A stretch of 7,459 bases of DNA from Acidobacteriota bacterium. GTDB taxonomy: Bacteria > Acidobacteriota > Terriglobia > Terriglobales > Acidobacteriaceae. This document shows, one piece after another, positions 1 through 6,686 of the stretch (within the stretch, counting starts at the first letter, position 1; each line of letters starts with the position of its first letter). Below the pieces are notes generated by a model. That model was not told where the DNA came from, did no database searches, and was given only the letters and a program-made list of their open reading frames with translations. The translations under genes were made by a program, and so were the position numbers. Location of the stretch: assembly GCA_021805265.1 (NCBI GenBank), contig JAJZFR010000236.1:1-7459 (forward strand), given 5' to 3'.

Positions 1-425
1 AAAGGCTCGAAGAGAAGCCCGTCGGGGTTGGCTCCGGTGTCAACTTTCGCCACAACCATGTGTGTCTTGCGGTCAAACACGGCGACTTGATTGGAACCAC
101 CATCCGAGATGTATCCAAACTTGCCGCGAGTATCGAAGACTACCCCGTGAGTTCCCTTGAACCCAGTGATATCGGCCACTACTTTACCGGTGCTTGTGTC
201 GATTGCGAGCACGTGGTTTCCACGTGTCACGTAGAGTTGATCCGTTACGGGATCAACAGACATATAATCCCAGCCCCCGTCGCCACCGATCTTCCACGTA
301 TCGATTACCTTGTAAGAACCGGAAGTTCCCATTGTTGAGGAACTGGCGGCAAGTGCCATGGCACACAGCACCGTTATGCAAGCCGCCCACGATGCAACTA
401 CTACCCACCTCTGCTTTACATCCAT
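1..425 (-). CDS. Secreted YncE-like beta-propeller protein (3' end outside window)
   Basis: Open frame read leftward from ATG at 425-423, with no stop before the window edge; 141 codons are visible. Residues 1-30 form a signal peptide: MDVKQRW, a hydrophobic stretch (VVVASWAACITVLCAMALA), then small residues. The mature part begins YKVIDTWKIGGDGGWDY and continues with repeats of the YncE/NHL beta-propeller kind: a D-P-x-x-D-x-LYVT blade strand, then VLAIDTSTGKVVADI, GYISDGGSNQVAVFD and a TGANPDG turn. Such proteins are exported to the periplasm or beyond and are usually of unknown ligand; many carry seven blades and about 330 residues, so more than half is missing here. The start is fixed by a GAGGAG Shine-Dalgarno 5 nt upstream. 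It is transcribed divergently from the efflux operon. The family call is from recognised repeat patterns; its role is not known. Confidence 0.85.
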   Translation of the reverse strand, partial: MDVKQRWVVVASWAACITVLCAMALAASSSTMGTSGSYKVIDTWKIGGDGGWDYMSVDPVTDQLYVTRGNHVLAIDTSTGKVVADITGFKGTHGVVFDTRGKFGYISDGGSNQVAVFDRKTHMVVAKVDTGANPDGLLFEP

Positions 426-430
426 ATCTT

Positions 431-436
431 CTCCTC
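431..436 (-). promoter_or_regulatory. Ribosome binding site of the YncE-like gene
   Basis: On the minus strand this reads GAGGAG, followed by AAGAT and the ATG at 425, a 5-nt spacer. It is the only strong Shine-Dalgarno near the candidate starts and supports beginning the protein at 425 rather than at the internal methionine at codon 23. No convincing sigma-70 promoter hexamers were found upstream of it for this gene. Confidence 0.75.
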
Positions 437-544
437 GATTTGACGTTGAATACTTTCGTTCTGCACGATAAGCGTACAGATAAACTGTGCGAATAGCACG
501 TGGTGCCAGAGGGGTAGAGGAGACGAGATTGTTTCCTTTTCCGC

Positions 545-562
545 CTTCAGCCAAACTTCAGC
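545..562 (+). promoter_or_regulatory. Pho-box-like 7-4-7 direct repeat, probable OmpR/PhoB-family operator
   Basis: CTTCAGC at 545-551 and CTTCAGC at 556-562 are identical 7-mers separated by 4 bp (CAAA), an 11-bp period that puts both on one face of the helix. This is the arrangement known for PhoB/OmpR-type winged-helix regulators, where a dimer binds head to tail. The 18-bp unit ends exactly 10 bp before the GATAAT at 573-578, the position from which such activators replace a -35 element, and indeed no TTGACA-like hexamer lies at the correct distance. The site precedes a fragment of a regulator of this very family, as expected for an autoregulated two-component operon. The repeat and spacing are seen; binding is inferred. 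Confidence 0.6.
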
Positions 563-572
563 TTTCGTGAGC

Positions 573-578
573 GATAAT
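573..578 (+). promoter_or_regulatory. Candidate -10 element (GATAAT) of the regulator-remnant/efflux operon promoter
   Basis: GATAAT differs from the TATAAT consensus at one base. A start site 7-8 nt downstream would be at about 585-586, on or next to the A of the ATG that opens the response-regulator fragment. No Shine-Dalgarno precedes that ATG, so the transcript may be leaderless. With no -35 match at 16-18 bp, the promoter would depend on an activator bound at 545-562. Confidence 0.45.
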
Positions 579-585
579 CAGGCGT

Positions 586-684
586 ATGCGTGTGTTGTTG
601 GTCGAGAACGAGAGTCGTCTGGCAAATCATATAGCAAGGGCGCTCCGAGAGGCCGGCAGGCGCAGAGCTGAGCGCGTGAAATGA
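586..684 (+). pseudogene. Truncated OmpR-family response regulator (N-terminal remnant, 32 codons)
   Basis: ATG at 586 opens MRVLLVENESRLANHIARAL, followed by REAG. This matches the first beta strand, acidic pocket and first helix of receiver domains (typical form MRVLLVEDE.RLA..I...L...G); the usual acidic pair D/E-D appears here as E7-N8, so even the kept acidic pocket is altered. The frame then reads RRRAERVK and stops at 682-684, against about 220-240 residues for an intact regulator. The phosphoacceptor Asp, the rest of the receiver and the DNA-binding domain are absent from this frame. The stop overlaps an ATG at 681 (ATGA). In related gene clusters a regulator and a histidine kinase often precede the RND genes, so this is most likely what remains of that pair. 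A functional 32-residue peptide cannot be excluded but I see no reason to propose one. Confidence 0.7.
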
Positions 685-836
685 AAACGCTGCAAGCCTT
701 AGTCTTGGCGAGTCAAGATTTACGAAGTGGAGTAAGGATGATGATCGTGTTGCCGAATCCGGCTGGCGCATTCTGTGCGAACCATTGCAGGACTGCAAAG
801 AGTCCGCAGGCTGAAATCGAAGGTGCTCCAGAACGC
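685..836 (+). other. Probable decayed regulator sequence; possible alternative N-terminal extension of the OMF gene
   Basis: No intact gene is supported here. The OMF frame is open from ATG 681, but the 52 extra residues it would add are polar and mixed in character, and put the signal peptide deep inside the protein. The +1 frame relative to the regulator start (683-775) reads ENAASLSLGES, then a DDD and GWRIL. Counted from the regulator's start, these place L40, F45, D51, G59, I62 and L63 where OmpR-family receivers have conserved residues (D51 is the phosphorylation site in QseB numbering). That suggests frameshifted, eroded receiver sequence, but each match is weak and this is an inference. 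Confidence 0.35.
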
Positions 837-2261
837 ATGCTCTGCACAAGTGGAGCATGGGGCAGGTTGGTCGCAGCCTGCTGGTTGTTGACAAGTTTCA
901 CTGCACTGATGGGGGTTGCACAAAGTCAGAGGATGAGCGGATATGTACAGGCCCCGGCACAGTCATCGACGGTTCCTCGGCCTGATCCGCAATCAGCCGA
1001 TTCCACTGGCGGTGCGATGAGTATTCCATTGACGGAGGCAATTGCGCGCGCTCGATCCAATGAGCCGAATTTTGCTGCCGCCGTTGCAGCGGGCAGTGTA
1101 GCGAATATGGATAAAGCAATTGCCCGAGCATCGCTGTTACCCAGCGCAATTTATCACAATCAATACCTGTATACGCAGCCGCAACTCATTCAACCCATTA
1201 CCGGCTTCAGCGGGGCAAATGTAACACCCCGTTTCATCGCGAACAACGCGACCCACGAATACACGAGCCAGGCGGTGGTGAGCGAGACTATCGGGTTGCA
1301 ACAGGTCGCATCTCTTAAACAGACTTCGGCTCTTGCAGAGGCAGCCGCGGCTCAACTTGAAATTGCTCGACGTGGCCTGGTTGCAGCGGTCATTGTGCTT
1401 TATTACAACGTCTCGATCACACAAAATAAACTGAGCATTGCGAAACAATCTTTGGCCGAGGCGAAGAACTTTACCCAATTGACAGAAGAACGTGAAGCGG
1501 CCCGTGAGGCGGCTCATGCGGACGTCCTGAAAGCGACGCTGCAGGTGGAACAGCGCGAACGCGATCTCTCGGATGCAAAACTCGCCGCCGACAAGGCGAA
1601 GCTCGAGCTTGGTGTCCTGTTGTTTCCTGATCCTCGCACGGATTACAGAGTGCTGGATGGCGTGACGCTGTCGGCACCTGACCCAATGGATGCGTTGCAG
1701 GCGGCCACCAACCACGATAACCCTGAGCTCGCGAGCGCAGCCGCGAATCTTCGCGCGGCTGACTTCGATCTGGCGGGAGCACGTGCGGCTTACCTGCCTG
1801 ACTTGAGTTTGAATTACTACTACGGCATCGACGCTGCACAGTTCGCGATCAACGGTCCGGACGGTACGCGCAACCTGGGCTATGCTGCGATGGTGACGAT
1901 CGATATTCCCGTGTGGGACTGGTTTACGACTCACGACCGTGTTCGCCAGAAGGCAAGCCTGCGCAACTCCGCCAAGGTGGCTTTGTCGGCGGCGAAGAGG
2001 CGCGTTGTCGCCGATTTTGATGAAGTCTATTCCGAGGCAAAAGCTGCTGCGGATCAGTTGTCGTCCTACGATGCAAGTGTTGCGACTGCGCGCGAAAGCC
2101 TGCGCCTGACGCGGCTTCGCTACACTGCCGGAGAGGCAAGCGTACTCGATGTTGTGGACGCGGAAAGCTCCTACACTGCGGTGCAACTGGCGCGGGAGGA
2201 TGGATTCCTGCGCTACCAGACCGCACTCGCAAATCTTCAAGTGCTGACAGGAAAGTTCTGA
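837..2261 (+). CDS. TolC-like outer-membrane factor of an RND efflux system
   Basis: Forms the trimeric outer-membrane channel and periplasmic tunnel through which the pump exports substrate. From ATG 837 the protein has 474 residues, the usual size. Residues 1-28 look like a signal peptide (MLCTSGAWGR, then a hydrophobic segment to GVA, with likely cleavage after A28). Two OEP repeats follow: the first starts near residue 62 (SIPLTEAIARA) with long Ala/Glu/Gln-rich helices; the second includes AADFDLAGARAAYLPDLSL, then a strand-rich part containing DIPVWDW. The C-terminus has the family signature GEASVLDVVDAESSY (about 432-446) and ends NLQVLTGKF. An in-frame ATG at 681 would give 526 residues but buries the signal peptide. 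Neither start has a strong Shine-Dalgarno: AAGG lies about 13 nt before 837, while 681 overlaps the regulator remnant's stop. The adaptor gene follows after 3 bp, so the two are co-transcribed. Confidence 0.88.
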   Translation: MLCTSGAWGRLVAACWLLTSFTALMGVAQSQRMSGYVQAPAQSSTVPRPDPQSADSTGGAMSIPLTEAIARARSNEPNFAAAVAAGSVANMDKAIARASLLPSAIYHNQYLYTQPQLIQPITGFSGANVTPRFIANNATHEYTSQAVVSETIGLQQVASLKQTSALAEAAAAQLEIARRGLVAAVIVLYYNVSITQNKLSIAKQSLAEAKNFTQLTEEREAAREAAHADVLKATLQVEQRERDLSDAKLAADKAKLELGVLLFPDPRTDYRVLDGVTLSAPDPMDALQAATNHDNPELASAAANLRAADFDLAGARAAYLPDLSLNYYYGIDAAQFAINGPDGTRNLGYAAMVTIDIPVWDWFTTHDRVRQKASLRNSAKVALSAAKRRVVADFDEVYSEAKAAADQLSSYDASVATARESLRLTRLRYTAGEASVLDVVDAESSYTAVQLAREDGFLRYQTALANLQVLTGKF

Positions 2262-2264
2262 ATC

Positions 2265-3539
2265 ATGACGAGAAAATTATCATTTCATTCTTGTATGTTT
2301 GCGGCAATCGCGCTGCTGGGAACCACTCTGCTGACGGGTTGCAGACAGGAAGACTCGACACCCGCGCCAGAGGTGAGCGTGGAGGCAGCACCATTCGCTG
2401 CGGGAACGATCTCCGAGATGATCCATGTGGATGGCGTACTTTCGCCACAGGCCCAGGCTGCGATTCAGCCAAAATTCACGGCTCCGGTCGATCATTTCGA
2501 CGTGCAACGCGGCGACCATGTTCGTTCAGGCCAGCTTCTGCTGACGCTGGAGAATCAGGATCTGGCCGCGGCTGCACAGGAAAATCAGGGCGCGCTTGCA
2601 ACTGCGCAGGCGAATTATGAAACGGCGATGGAATCGTCTGTTCCCGAAGAATTCACCCGTTCTCGACTTGAATTGAAACAGGCAGAGGCGGACTACAACT
2701 TGAACGAAAGCATCGTGAATGCGCGCGAGAAGTTGTTCCACGAGGGTGCAATTCCGGGGCGCGATCTGGATACCGCGAAGACGGCGCTGCTTCAGGCTAA
2801 AGCCACGCTCGATCTAGCGAAAGCGCATTATCAGGCACTCGAAGCGACAACGCACAAGGCTGCAATCGAAGCGGTGAAAGGGGAACTGGCATCGGCAAAA
2901 GGAAAATATCTTGGTGCGCAGGCACAGCTAACCTTCTCGGAGATTCGCAGCCCGATTGATGGTTACGTGACGGATCGGCCACTGTTTGACGGTGAGACGG
3001 CGCAGGCGGGCAGCCCTGTGATTACAGTGATGGATACATCCGTTTTGATTGCCAAACTGCACCTTGCGCAAGCGCAGGCGCTTCAGCTCAAGATCGGATC
3101 ACCGGGGGAGATCACGACGCCAGGGTCGGATGCGAAGTACCCTGGCAAGGTCGTCCTGATCAGCCCGGCGCTCGACGCGGGAAGCTCGACGATTGAAGTC
3201 TGGTTTCGGGTTGAGAACAGCAAGCAGGAGCTGAAGGCGGGCACGCCAGTTCATGTTTCGCTCACGGGACGCACGGTGGATAATGCTACACTGATCCCGA
3301 AAATGGCTTTGCAGACCGCCCCCGACGGAACGCATTTTGTGATGATTATCGATGCCAAGAATACGGCGCAGAAACGACCCGTAACGGTCGGGATCGTGAG
3401 CGACGATGAGGCACAGTTGTTGAGCGGGCTTCGGCCAGAGGACAAGGTCATCTCCAGCGGAAGCTATGCCCTGGATGCGGGAACGCCGGTGAAAATCGGC
3501 GCAGCGACAACGGATGCCACGGACGGAGACAAACAGTGA
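2265..3539 (+). CDS. Periplasmic adaptor (membrane fusion) lipoprotein of the RND efflux system
   Basis: Bridges the inner-membrane pump and the outer-membrane channel. The 424-residue product starts with a lipoprotein signal: MTRKLSFHS, a hydrophobic core, then the lipobox LLTGC with the lipidated Cys at residue 26, so the protein should be anchored by acyl chains rather than a transmembrane helix. The domains follow the HlyD/AcrA/CusB order. The first lipoyl half-motif is at about 71-100 (FTAPVDHFDVQRGDHVRSGQ), an Ala/Glu/Lys-rich helical hairpin at about 103-222, the second lipoyl half (EIRSPIDGYVTDR) at about 226-238, then the beta-barrel and membrane-proximal domains ending with GLRPEDKVISSGSYALDAGTPV. 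I see no His/Met-rich N-terminal or C-terminal metal site. An AGGA lies 12 nt before the ATG. The gene starts 3 bp after the OMF stop, and its stop overlaps the pump's start. Confidence 0.92.
   Translation: MTRKLSFHSCMFAAIALLGTTLLTGCRQEDSTPAPEVSVEAAPFAAGTISEMIHVDGVLSPQAQAAIQPKFTAPVDHFDVQRGDHVRSGQLLLTLENQDLAAAAQENQGALATAQANYETAMESSVPEEFTRSRLELKQAEADYNLNESIVNAREKLFHEGAIPGRDLDTAKTALLQAKATLDLAKAHYQALEATTHKAAIEAVKGELASAKGKYLGAQAQLTFSEIRSPIDGYVTDRPLFDGETAQAGSPVITVMDTSVLIAKLHLAQAQALQLKIGSPGEITTPGSDAKYPGKVVLISPALDAGSSTIEVWFRVENSKQELKAGTPVHVSLTGRTVDNATLIPKMALQTAPDGTHFVMIIDAKNTAQKRPVTVGIVSDDEAQLLSGLRPEDKVISSGSYALDAGTPVKIGAATTDATDGDKQ
3525..3528 (+). promoter_or_regulatory. Ribosome binding site deciding the GTG start of the RND pump
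   Basis: GGAG followed by a 7-nt spacer precedes GTG at 3536. It lies inside the adaptor's last codons, and the GTG shares its last two bases with the adaptor's TGA (GTGA overlap, 3536-3539), a typical translational-coupling join. The next ATG in frame is at codon 24, inside the sequence leading into the first membrane helix, and would remove the cytoplasmic N-terminus; GTG is therefore preferred. Confidence 0.7.
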
Positions 3540-6500
3540 ACTCGAATTCCAACTCCGTGGAGAGTCGTCTGGAGGACGGGAACTTCTGGCTGAATCGGCT
3601 GAAGATGCCTGTCTTCTTTTTCCTCACAGCACTGACACTGATTGGTATCTACGCGGCATTTCAGGTTCCGATTTCTGTGTTTCCCACCACCAATTTTCCG
3701 CGCGTGATTATTGGCATCGACAACGGCGTAATGCCTGTGGAACAGATGCAGGTGACCATTACCAAGCCGATTGAAGACGCAGTGAACAGTGTGCCTGGAC
3801 TTCAACTGGTGCGCAGTACGACCAGCCGCGGCTCGGCGGAAGTGAGTCTTTTCTTTAGCTGGAATTCGGATATGTGGCTGACGCTGGAACTGGTGGATGC
3901 AGCGATTGCAAAAGTGGAGCAGTCCCTGCCCACAACGGTGCGAATTACCACGAATCGCCTGACGTTCGCGACATTTCCGATTCTCGGCTACGCGCTCGTC
4001 GCCGACGAAGCTGGCTCGAAAACCATCTCCCAGACGCAGCTCTGGGAGATGGCAACCTATGACCTGAAACCGCCGCTCAATCGTGTGGATGGCGTGAGCA
4101 CAGTTGTGGTGCAGGGAGGTCAGATTCCGGAGTTTCACATTGTTCCCAATGTTGCCGAACTACAGGCGACCGGAGTCACTGTGACGGATATTGTGAATGG
4201 GGTTCAGGCATCGAATGTTATCGACTCGCCGGGCCTTTATGAGGATCATCATCAACTCATTCTCGGGTTGATCGGAGCGCAGGCGCATAGTGCGGAAGAG
4301 CTGGGTAACCTGGTGCTCAAGACCACACCCGGCGGGGTACCGGTACATGTCTCCGACGTTGCCCAGGTGAATCCGTCGACGATGCCTGTCTACACGATTG
4401 TGACCTCGAACGGCAGGCCAGCGGTGTTGTTGAACATCAGCCGACAACTGCATTCGAATACTGTGCATGTGGCTGACCTTGTGGCAACGGAGATTGCGCA
4501 ACTCCAGTCGAAGCTGCCGCCGGGTGTTCATCTGGAACCCTTTTACGATCAGTCGGAGCTGGTGCGTGAATCGATCGGAAGCGTGCGGGACGCGATCCTG
4601 ATCGGATTGCTTCTCGCCTGTGTAATTCTGTTTCTTTTCCTGCGCGACTGGAGCTCGTCGATGGTGGCCGGACTGGTGATTCCAGTTACGGTGGCAGTGA
4701 CGATTCTGTTCCTGTGGATCATCGGGCAATCTTTCAATCTGATGACGCTGGGGGGGCTTGCCGCAGCGATTGGCCTGGTGATCGACGATGCGATTGTGGT
4801 GGTGGAGAATATCGTGGTCCATCGCGACGCCGGGGAATCACGCGTGGAGGCTGTACGCAAGGCGCTGCACGAGATCACAAAACCACTGATTGGCTCGACG
4901 ATCACGCCGGTTGTCGTCTTCCTTCCATTGATTGCGGTTTCCGGGGTTACGGGTACATTTTTTCGCGCTCTCGCGATCACGATGACTGCGTCGCTGCTGA
5001 CTTCCCTGCTGCTTGCGCTTACCTGGACTCCGGCACTCTCGCTGGTTTTTCTGCGTGGTCATCCTCCGACTGAGGGCAATGAAAGCCAACCCGAACAATC
5101 CGGCGCATTGCTGGGACGGGTGTTGAAGTGGCATACCGTGGCCCTGCATTGGGTGTTGGCGCGGCCACTGGCTCTGGGAACACTGTGCCTGGTGATCGTT
5201 GCAGGGGGATATTTCTGCTATACCGGGCTTGGATCGGACCTGTTGCCGGCGATGGATGAGGGCGGATTTGTGCTCGACTACATCATGCCAGCCGGGAGTT
5301 CGCTGACCGAGACCAACCGCGTGTTGGAGCATGTGGAACGGATACTGCGATCTACGCCGGAAGTTGACGACACCTCACGCCGGACCGGTCTGCAGATGGG
5401 CCTGGCGGCGGTGACCGAAGCCAACACCGGCGACTTCACCGTGCGTCTGAAAAACAAACGATCGCGCAGCATCGATGCGGTGATGAACGACGTTCGGCAA
5501 CAGATTCGCAGGACCGAGCCGGAGCTGGATGTCGAGTTCACGCAGGTTTTGCAGGACATGATCGGCGACCTGTCGAACTCGCCGGAACCGATCCAGATCA
5601 AGCTCTTTTGCAACGATCAGAAGCTGCTGGAACAACTCGGACCCAGGGTGGAGCAAGCGATCAGCAAGATACCAGGGGTAGTCGATACAGAGAACGGGAT
5701 TGATAACACGGTGAGCGGGCCCGCGACCGACTTTGCCGTCAGCCCGGTGCTGGCGAGTGAATATGGTTTTACCCCTGCCGAGGTAGTGGAGGATTCAACC
5801 TCAATCCTCGACGGGCTGCCAGCCCCTGACCCGATGATCGTCAACGACCGCCCGTATACGGTGCGCATTCGACTGCCGCAGGAGAATCGAAGCTCTCTCG
5901 AAGCAATCCGGAACACGGTTTTCAACTCGAACAGCGGTCACACTGCGACGCTTGGCTCCCTGACGAGAATCACCGAATTGCCGCCGCAAAACGAGATTCG
6001 CCGAGAGAATCTTCAGCAGTTGATCGTGGTGACGGGAAGGCTGGAAGGCTCGGACCTGGGAGGCGCAATGGTGAAGGTTCAGCGCGTCGTGCAAGGGCTG
6101 CACCTGCCCCCGAACGTCCGCGTCGAGTACGGCGGAACATACCAGGAGCAGCAGAAATCGTTTGCCGATCTGTTGCGGGTACTGATTCTTGCCCTGGTGC
6201 TTGTCTTTGGCGTCCTGCTGGTGGAGTTTCGGAATTTTTCAGCGCCTGTTGCAATCCTGACCAGTTCCCTGCTGTCGATCAGCGGCGTTGTCTTCGCGCT
6301 CTTGATTACCCATACCAACTTCAACGTTGCCAGCTTCATGGCGGTCATCATGGTGATTGGGATTGTGGCGAAAAACGGCATACTGCTGCTCGATGCCGAC
6401 GAAAAATTCCGTGCGCAGGGAATGGCTCCCGAAGAAGCGATGATCGAGGCGGCGCAGCGGCGGCTGAGGCCGATTCTGATGACCGCAATCGCGGCGGTTT

Positions 6501-6664
6501 GCGGAATGCTGCCGCTTGCCTTCGCTCTGGGCGCCGGGTCACAGATGCTTCAACCGCTGGCTATCGGCGTGATCGGCGGACTCTCGGTTTCTGTAGCGCT
6601 CTCGGTGTTTGTTACTCCGGCAATCTACTACTGGCTGACGCGAAATCATGCGCAGGAAGCATGA
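3536..6664 (+). CDS. RND efflux transporter permease (AcrB/MexF superfamily)
   Basis: Inner-membrane proton-driven pump, 1042 residues, normal full length. Visible parts: cytoplasmic N-terminus, TM1 at about 24-43 (MPVFFFLTALTLIG), porter domain with the VFPTTNFPRVIIG strand, TM2-TM6 at about 350-500, TM7 at about 542-561, second periplasmic loop beginning GSDLLPAMDEGG (566-577), and TM8-TM12 at about 875-1036. Proton-relay residues are all present: D417-D418 in TM4 (AIGLVIDDAIVVVEN), K946 in TM10 (GIVAKNGILLL) and R978 in TM11 (RPILMTA), equivalent to AcrB D407, D408, K940 and R971. This is the HAE (hydrophobe/amphiphile) pattern; heavy-metal pumps instead carry a DFGxxVDGAVV-type TM4. Yet loop stretches such as EFTQVLQDMIGDL (667-679) recall CzcA-type pumps, so substrate cannot be named; an organic solute, drug or lipid-like compound is favoured. 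It is the last gene of the operon and faces hutH convergently. Confidence 0.93.
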   Translation: MNSNSNSVESRLEDGNFWLNRLKMPVFFFLTALTLIGIYAAFQVPISVFPTTNFPRVIIGIDNGVMPVEQMQVTITKPIEDAVNSVPGLQLVRSTTSRGSAEVSLFFSWNSDMWLTLELVDAAIAKVEQSLPTTVRITTNRLTFATFPILGYALVADEAGSKTISQTQLWEMATYDLKPPLNRVDGVSTVVVQGGQIPEFHIVPNVAELQATGVTVTDIVNGVQASNVIDSPGLYEDHHQLILGLIGAQAHSAEELGNLVLKTTPGGVPVHVSDVAQVNPSTMPVYTIVTSNGRPAVLLNISRQLHSNTVHVADLVATEIAQLQSKLPPGVHLEPFYDQSELVRESIGSVRDAILIGLLLACVILFLFLRDWSSSMVAGLVIPVTVAVTILFLWIIGQSFNLMTLGGLAAAIGLVIDDAIVVVENIVVHRDAGESRVEAVRKALHEITKPLIGSTITPVVVFLPLIAVSGVTGTFFRALAITMTASLLTSLLLALTWTPALSLVFLRGHPPTEGNESQPEQSGALLGRVLKWHTVALHWVLARPLALGTLCLVIVAGGYFCYTGLGSDLLPAMDEGGFVLDYIMPAGSSLTETNRVLEHVERILRSTPEVDDTSRRTGLQMGLAAVTEANTGDFTVRLKNKRSRSIDAVMNDVRQQIRRTEPELDVEFTQVLQDMIGDLSNSPEPIQIKLFCNDQKLLEQLGPRVEQAISKIPGVVDTENGIDNTVSGPATDFAVSPVLASEYGFTPAEVVEDSTSILDGLPAPDPMIVNDRPYTVRIRLPQENRSSLEAIRNTVFNSNSGHTATLGSLTRITELPPQNEIRRENLQQLIVVTGRLEGSDLGGAMVKVQRVVQGLHLPPNVRVEYGGTYQEQQKSFADLLRVLILALVLVFGVLLVEFRNFSAPVAILTSSLLSISGVVFALLITHTNFNVASFMAVIMVIGIVAKNGILLLDADEKFRAQGMAPEEAMIEAAQRRLRPILMTAIAAVCGMLPLAFALGAGSQMLQPLAIGVIGGLSVSVALSVFVTPAIYYWLTRNHAQEA

Positions 6665-6686
6665 AAGAGTTGACCGCTGCTGCTAT
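6665..6686. other. Convergent intergenic gap between pump and hutH, no terminator seen
   Basis: Only 22 bp separate the stop of the pump gene and the stop of hutH. It shows no GC-rich hairpin followed by a T-run on either strand, so there is no intrinsic terminator of the usual form. Termination is presumably Rho-dependent or lies inside the opposing gene, which would make the two transcripts overlap at their 3' ends. Confidence 0.6.

Noticed and set aside
210..226. Perfect inverted repeat CACGTGG-TTT-CCACGTG
   Set aside because: It lies well inside the YncE-like coding sequence, where it encodes ordinary blade residues (TRGNHV), has no T-run and no partner copy; most likely chance.
60..338. 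Plus-strand open frame of 92 codons at the left edge
   Set aside because: It overlaps the YncE-like gene in antisense; the translation has no family features and there is no ribosome binding site.
444..462. ECF-sigma-like GAAC ... CGTC pair on the minus strand upstream of the YncE-like gene
   Set aside because: The elements are only about 12 bp apart, against the usual 16-17 bp, and the start site would fall too close to the start codon.
496..506. Palindromic GCACGTGGTGC in the intergenic region
   Set aside because: Arms are only 4 bp, no second copy is spaced suitably in the intergenic region, and no known bacterial operator could be named from it.
610..622. 13-bp sequence GAGAGTCGTCTGG repeated at 3560-3572
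   Set aside because: Both copies encode an ordinary ESRL in unrelated genes, and similarity does not extend into the flanks; coincidence.
870..881. Lipobox-like VAAC near the N-terminus of the outer-membrane channel
   Set aside because: Only about 11 residues precede it, too short for a lipoprotein signal with a proper hydrophobic core; a standard signal peptide ending near GVA fits better.
1137..2240. Long open frame of 367 codons on the minus strand, opposite the outer-membrane channel gene
   Set aside because: Its translation is Arg/Cys/His-rich with no recognisable domain, and the plus-strand frame shows a clear protein family; it is a shadow of GC-rich coding sequence.
4750..4756. Run of seven G in the pump gene, a conceivable slippage site
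   Set aside because: The run encodes the conserved Leu-Gly-Gly before TM4, the frame is intact, and seven G is modest for this composition; no sign of phase variation.
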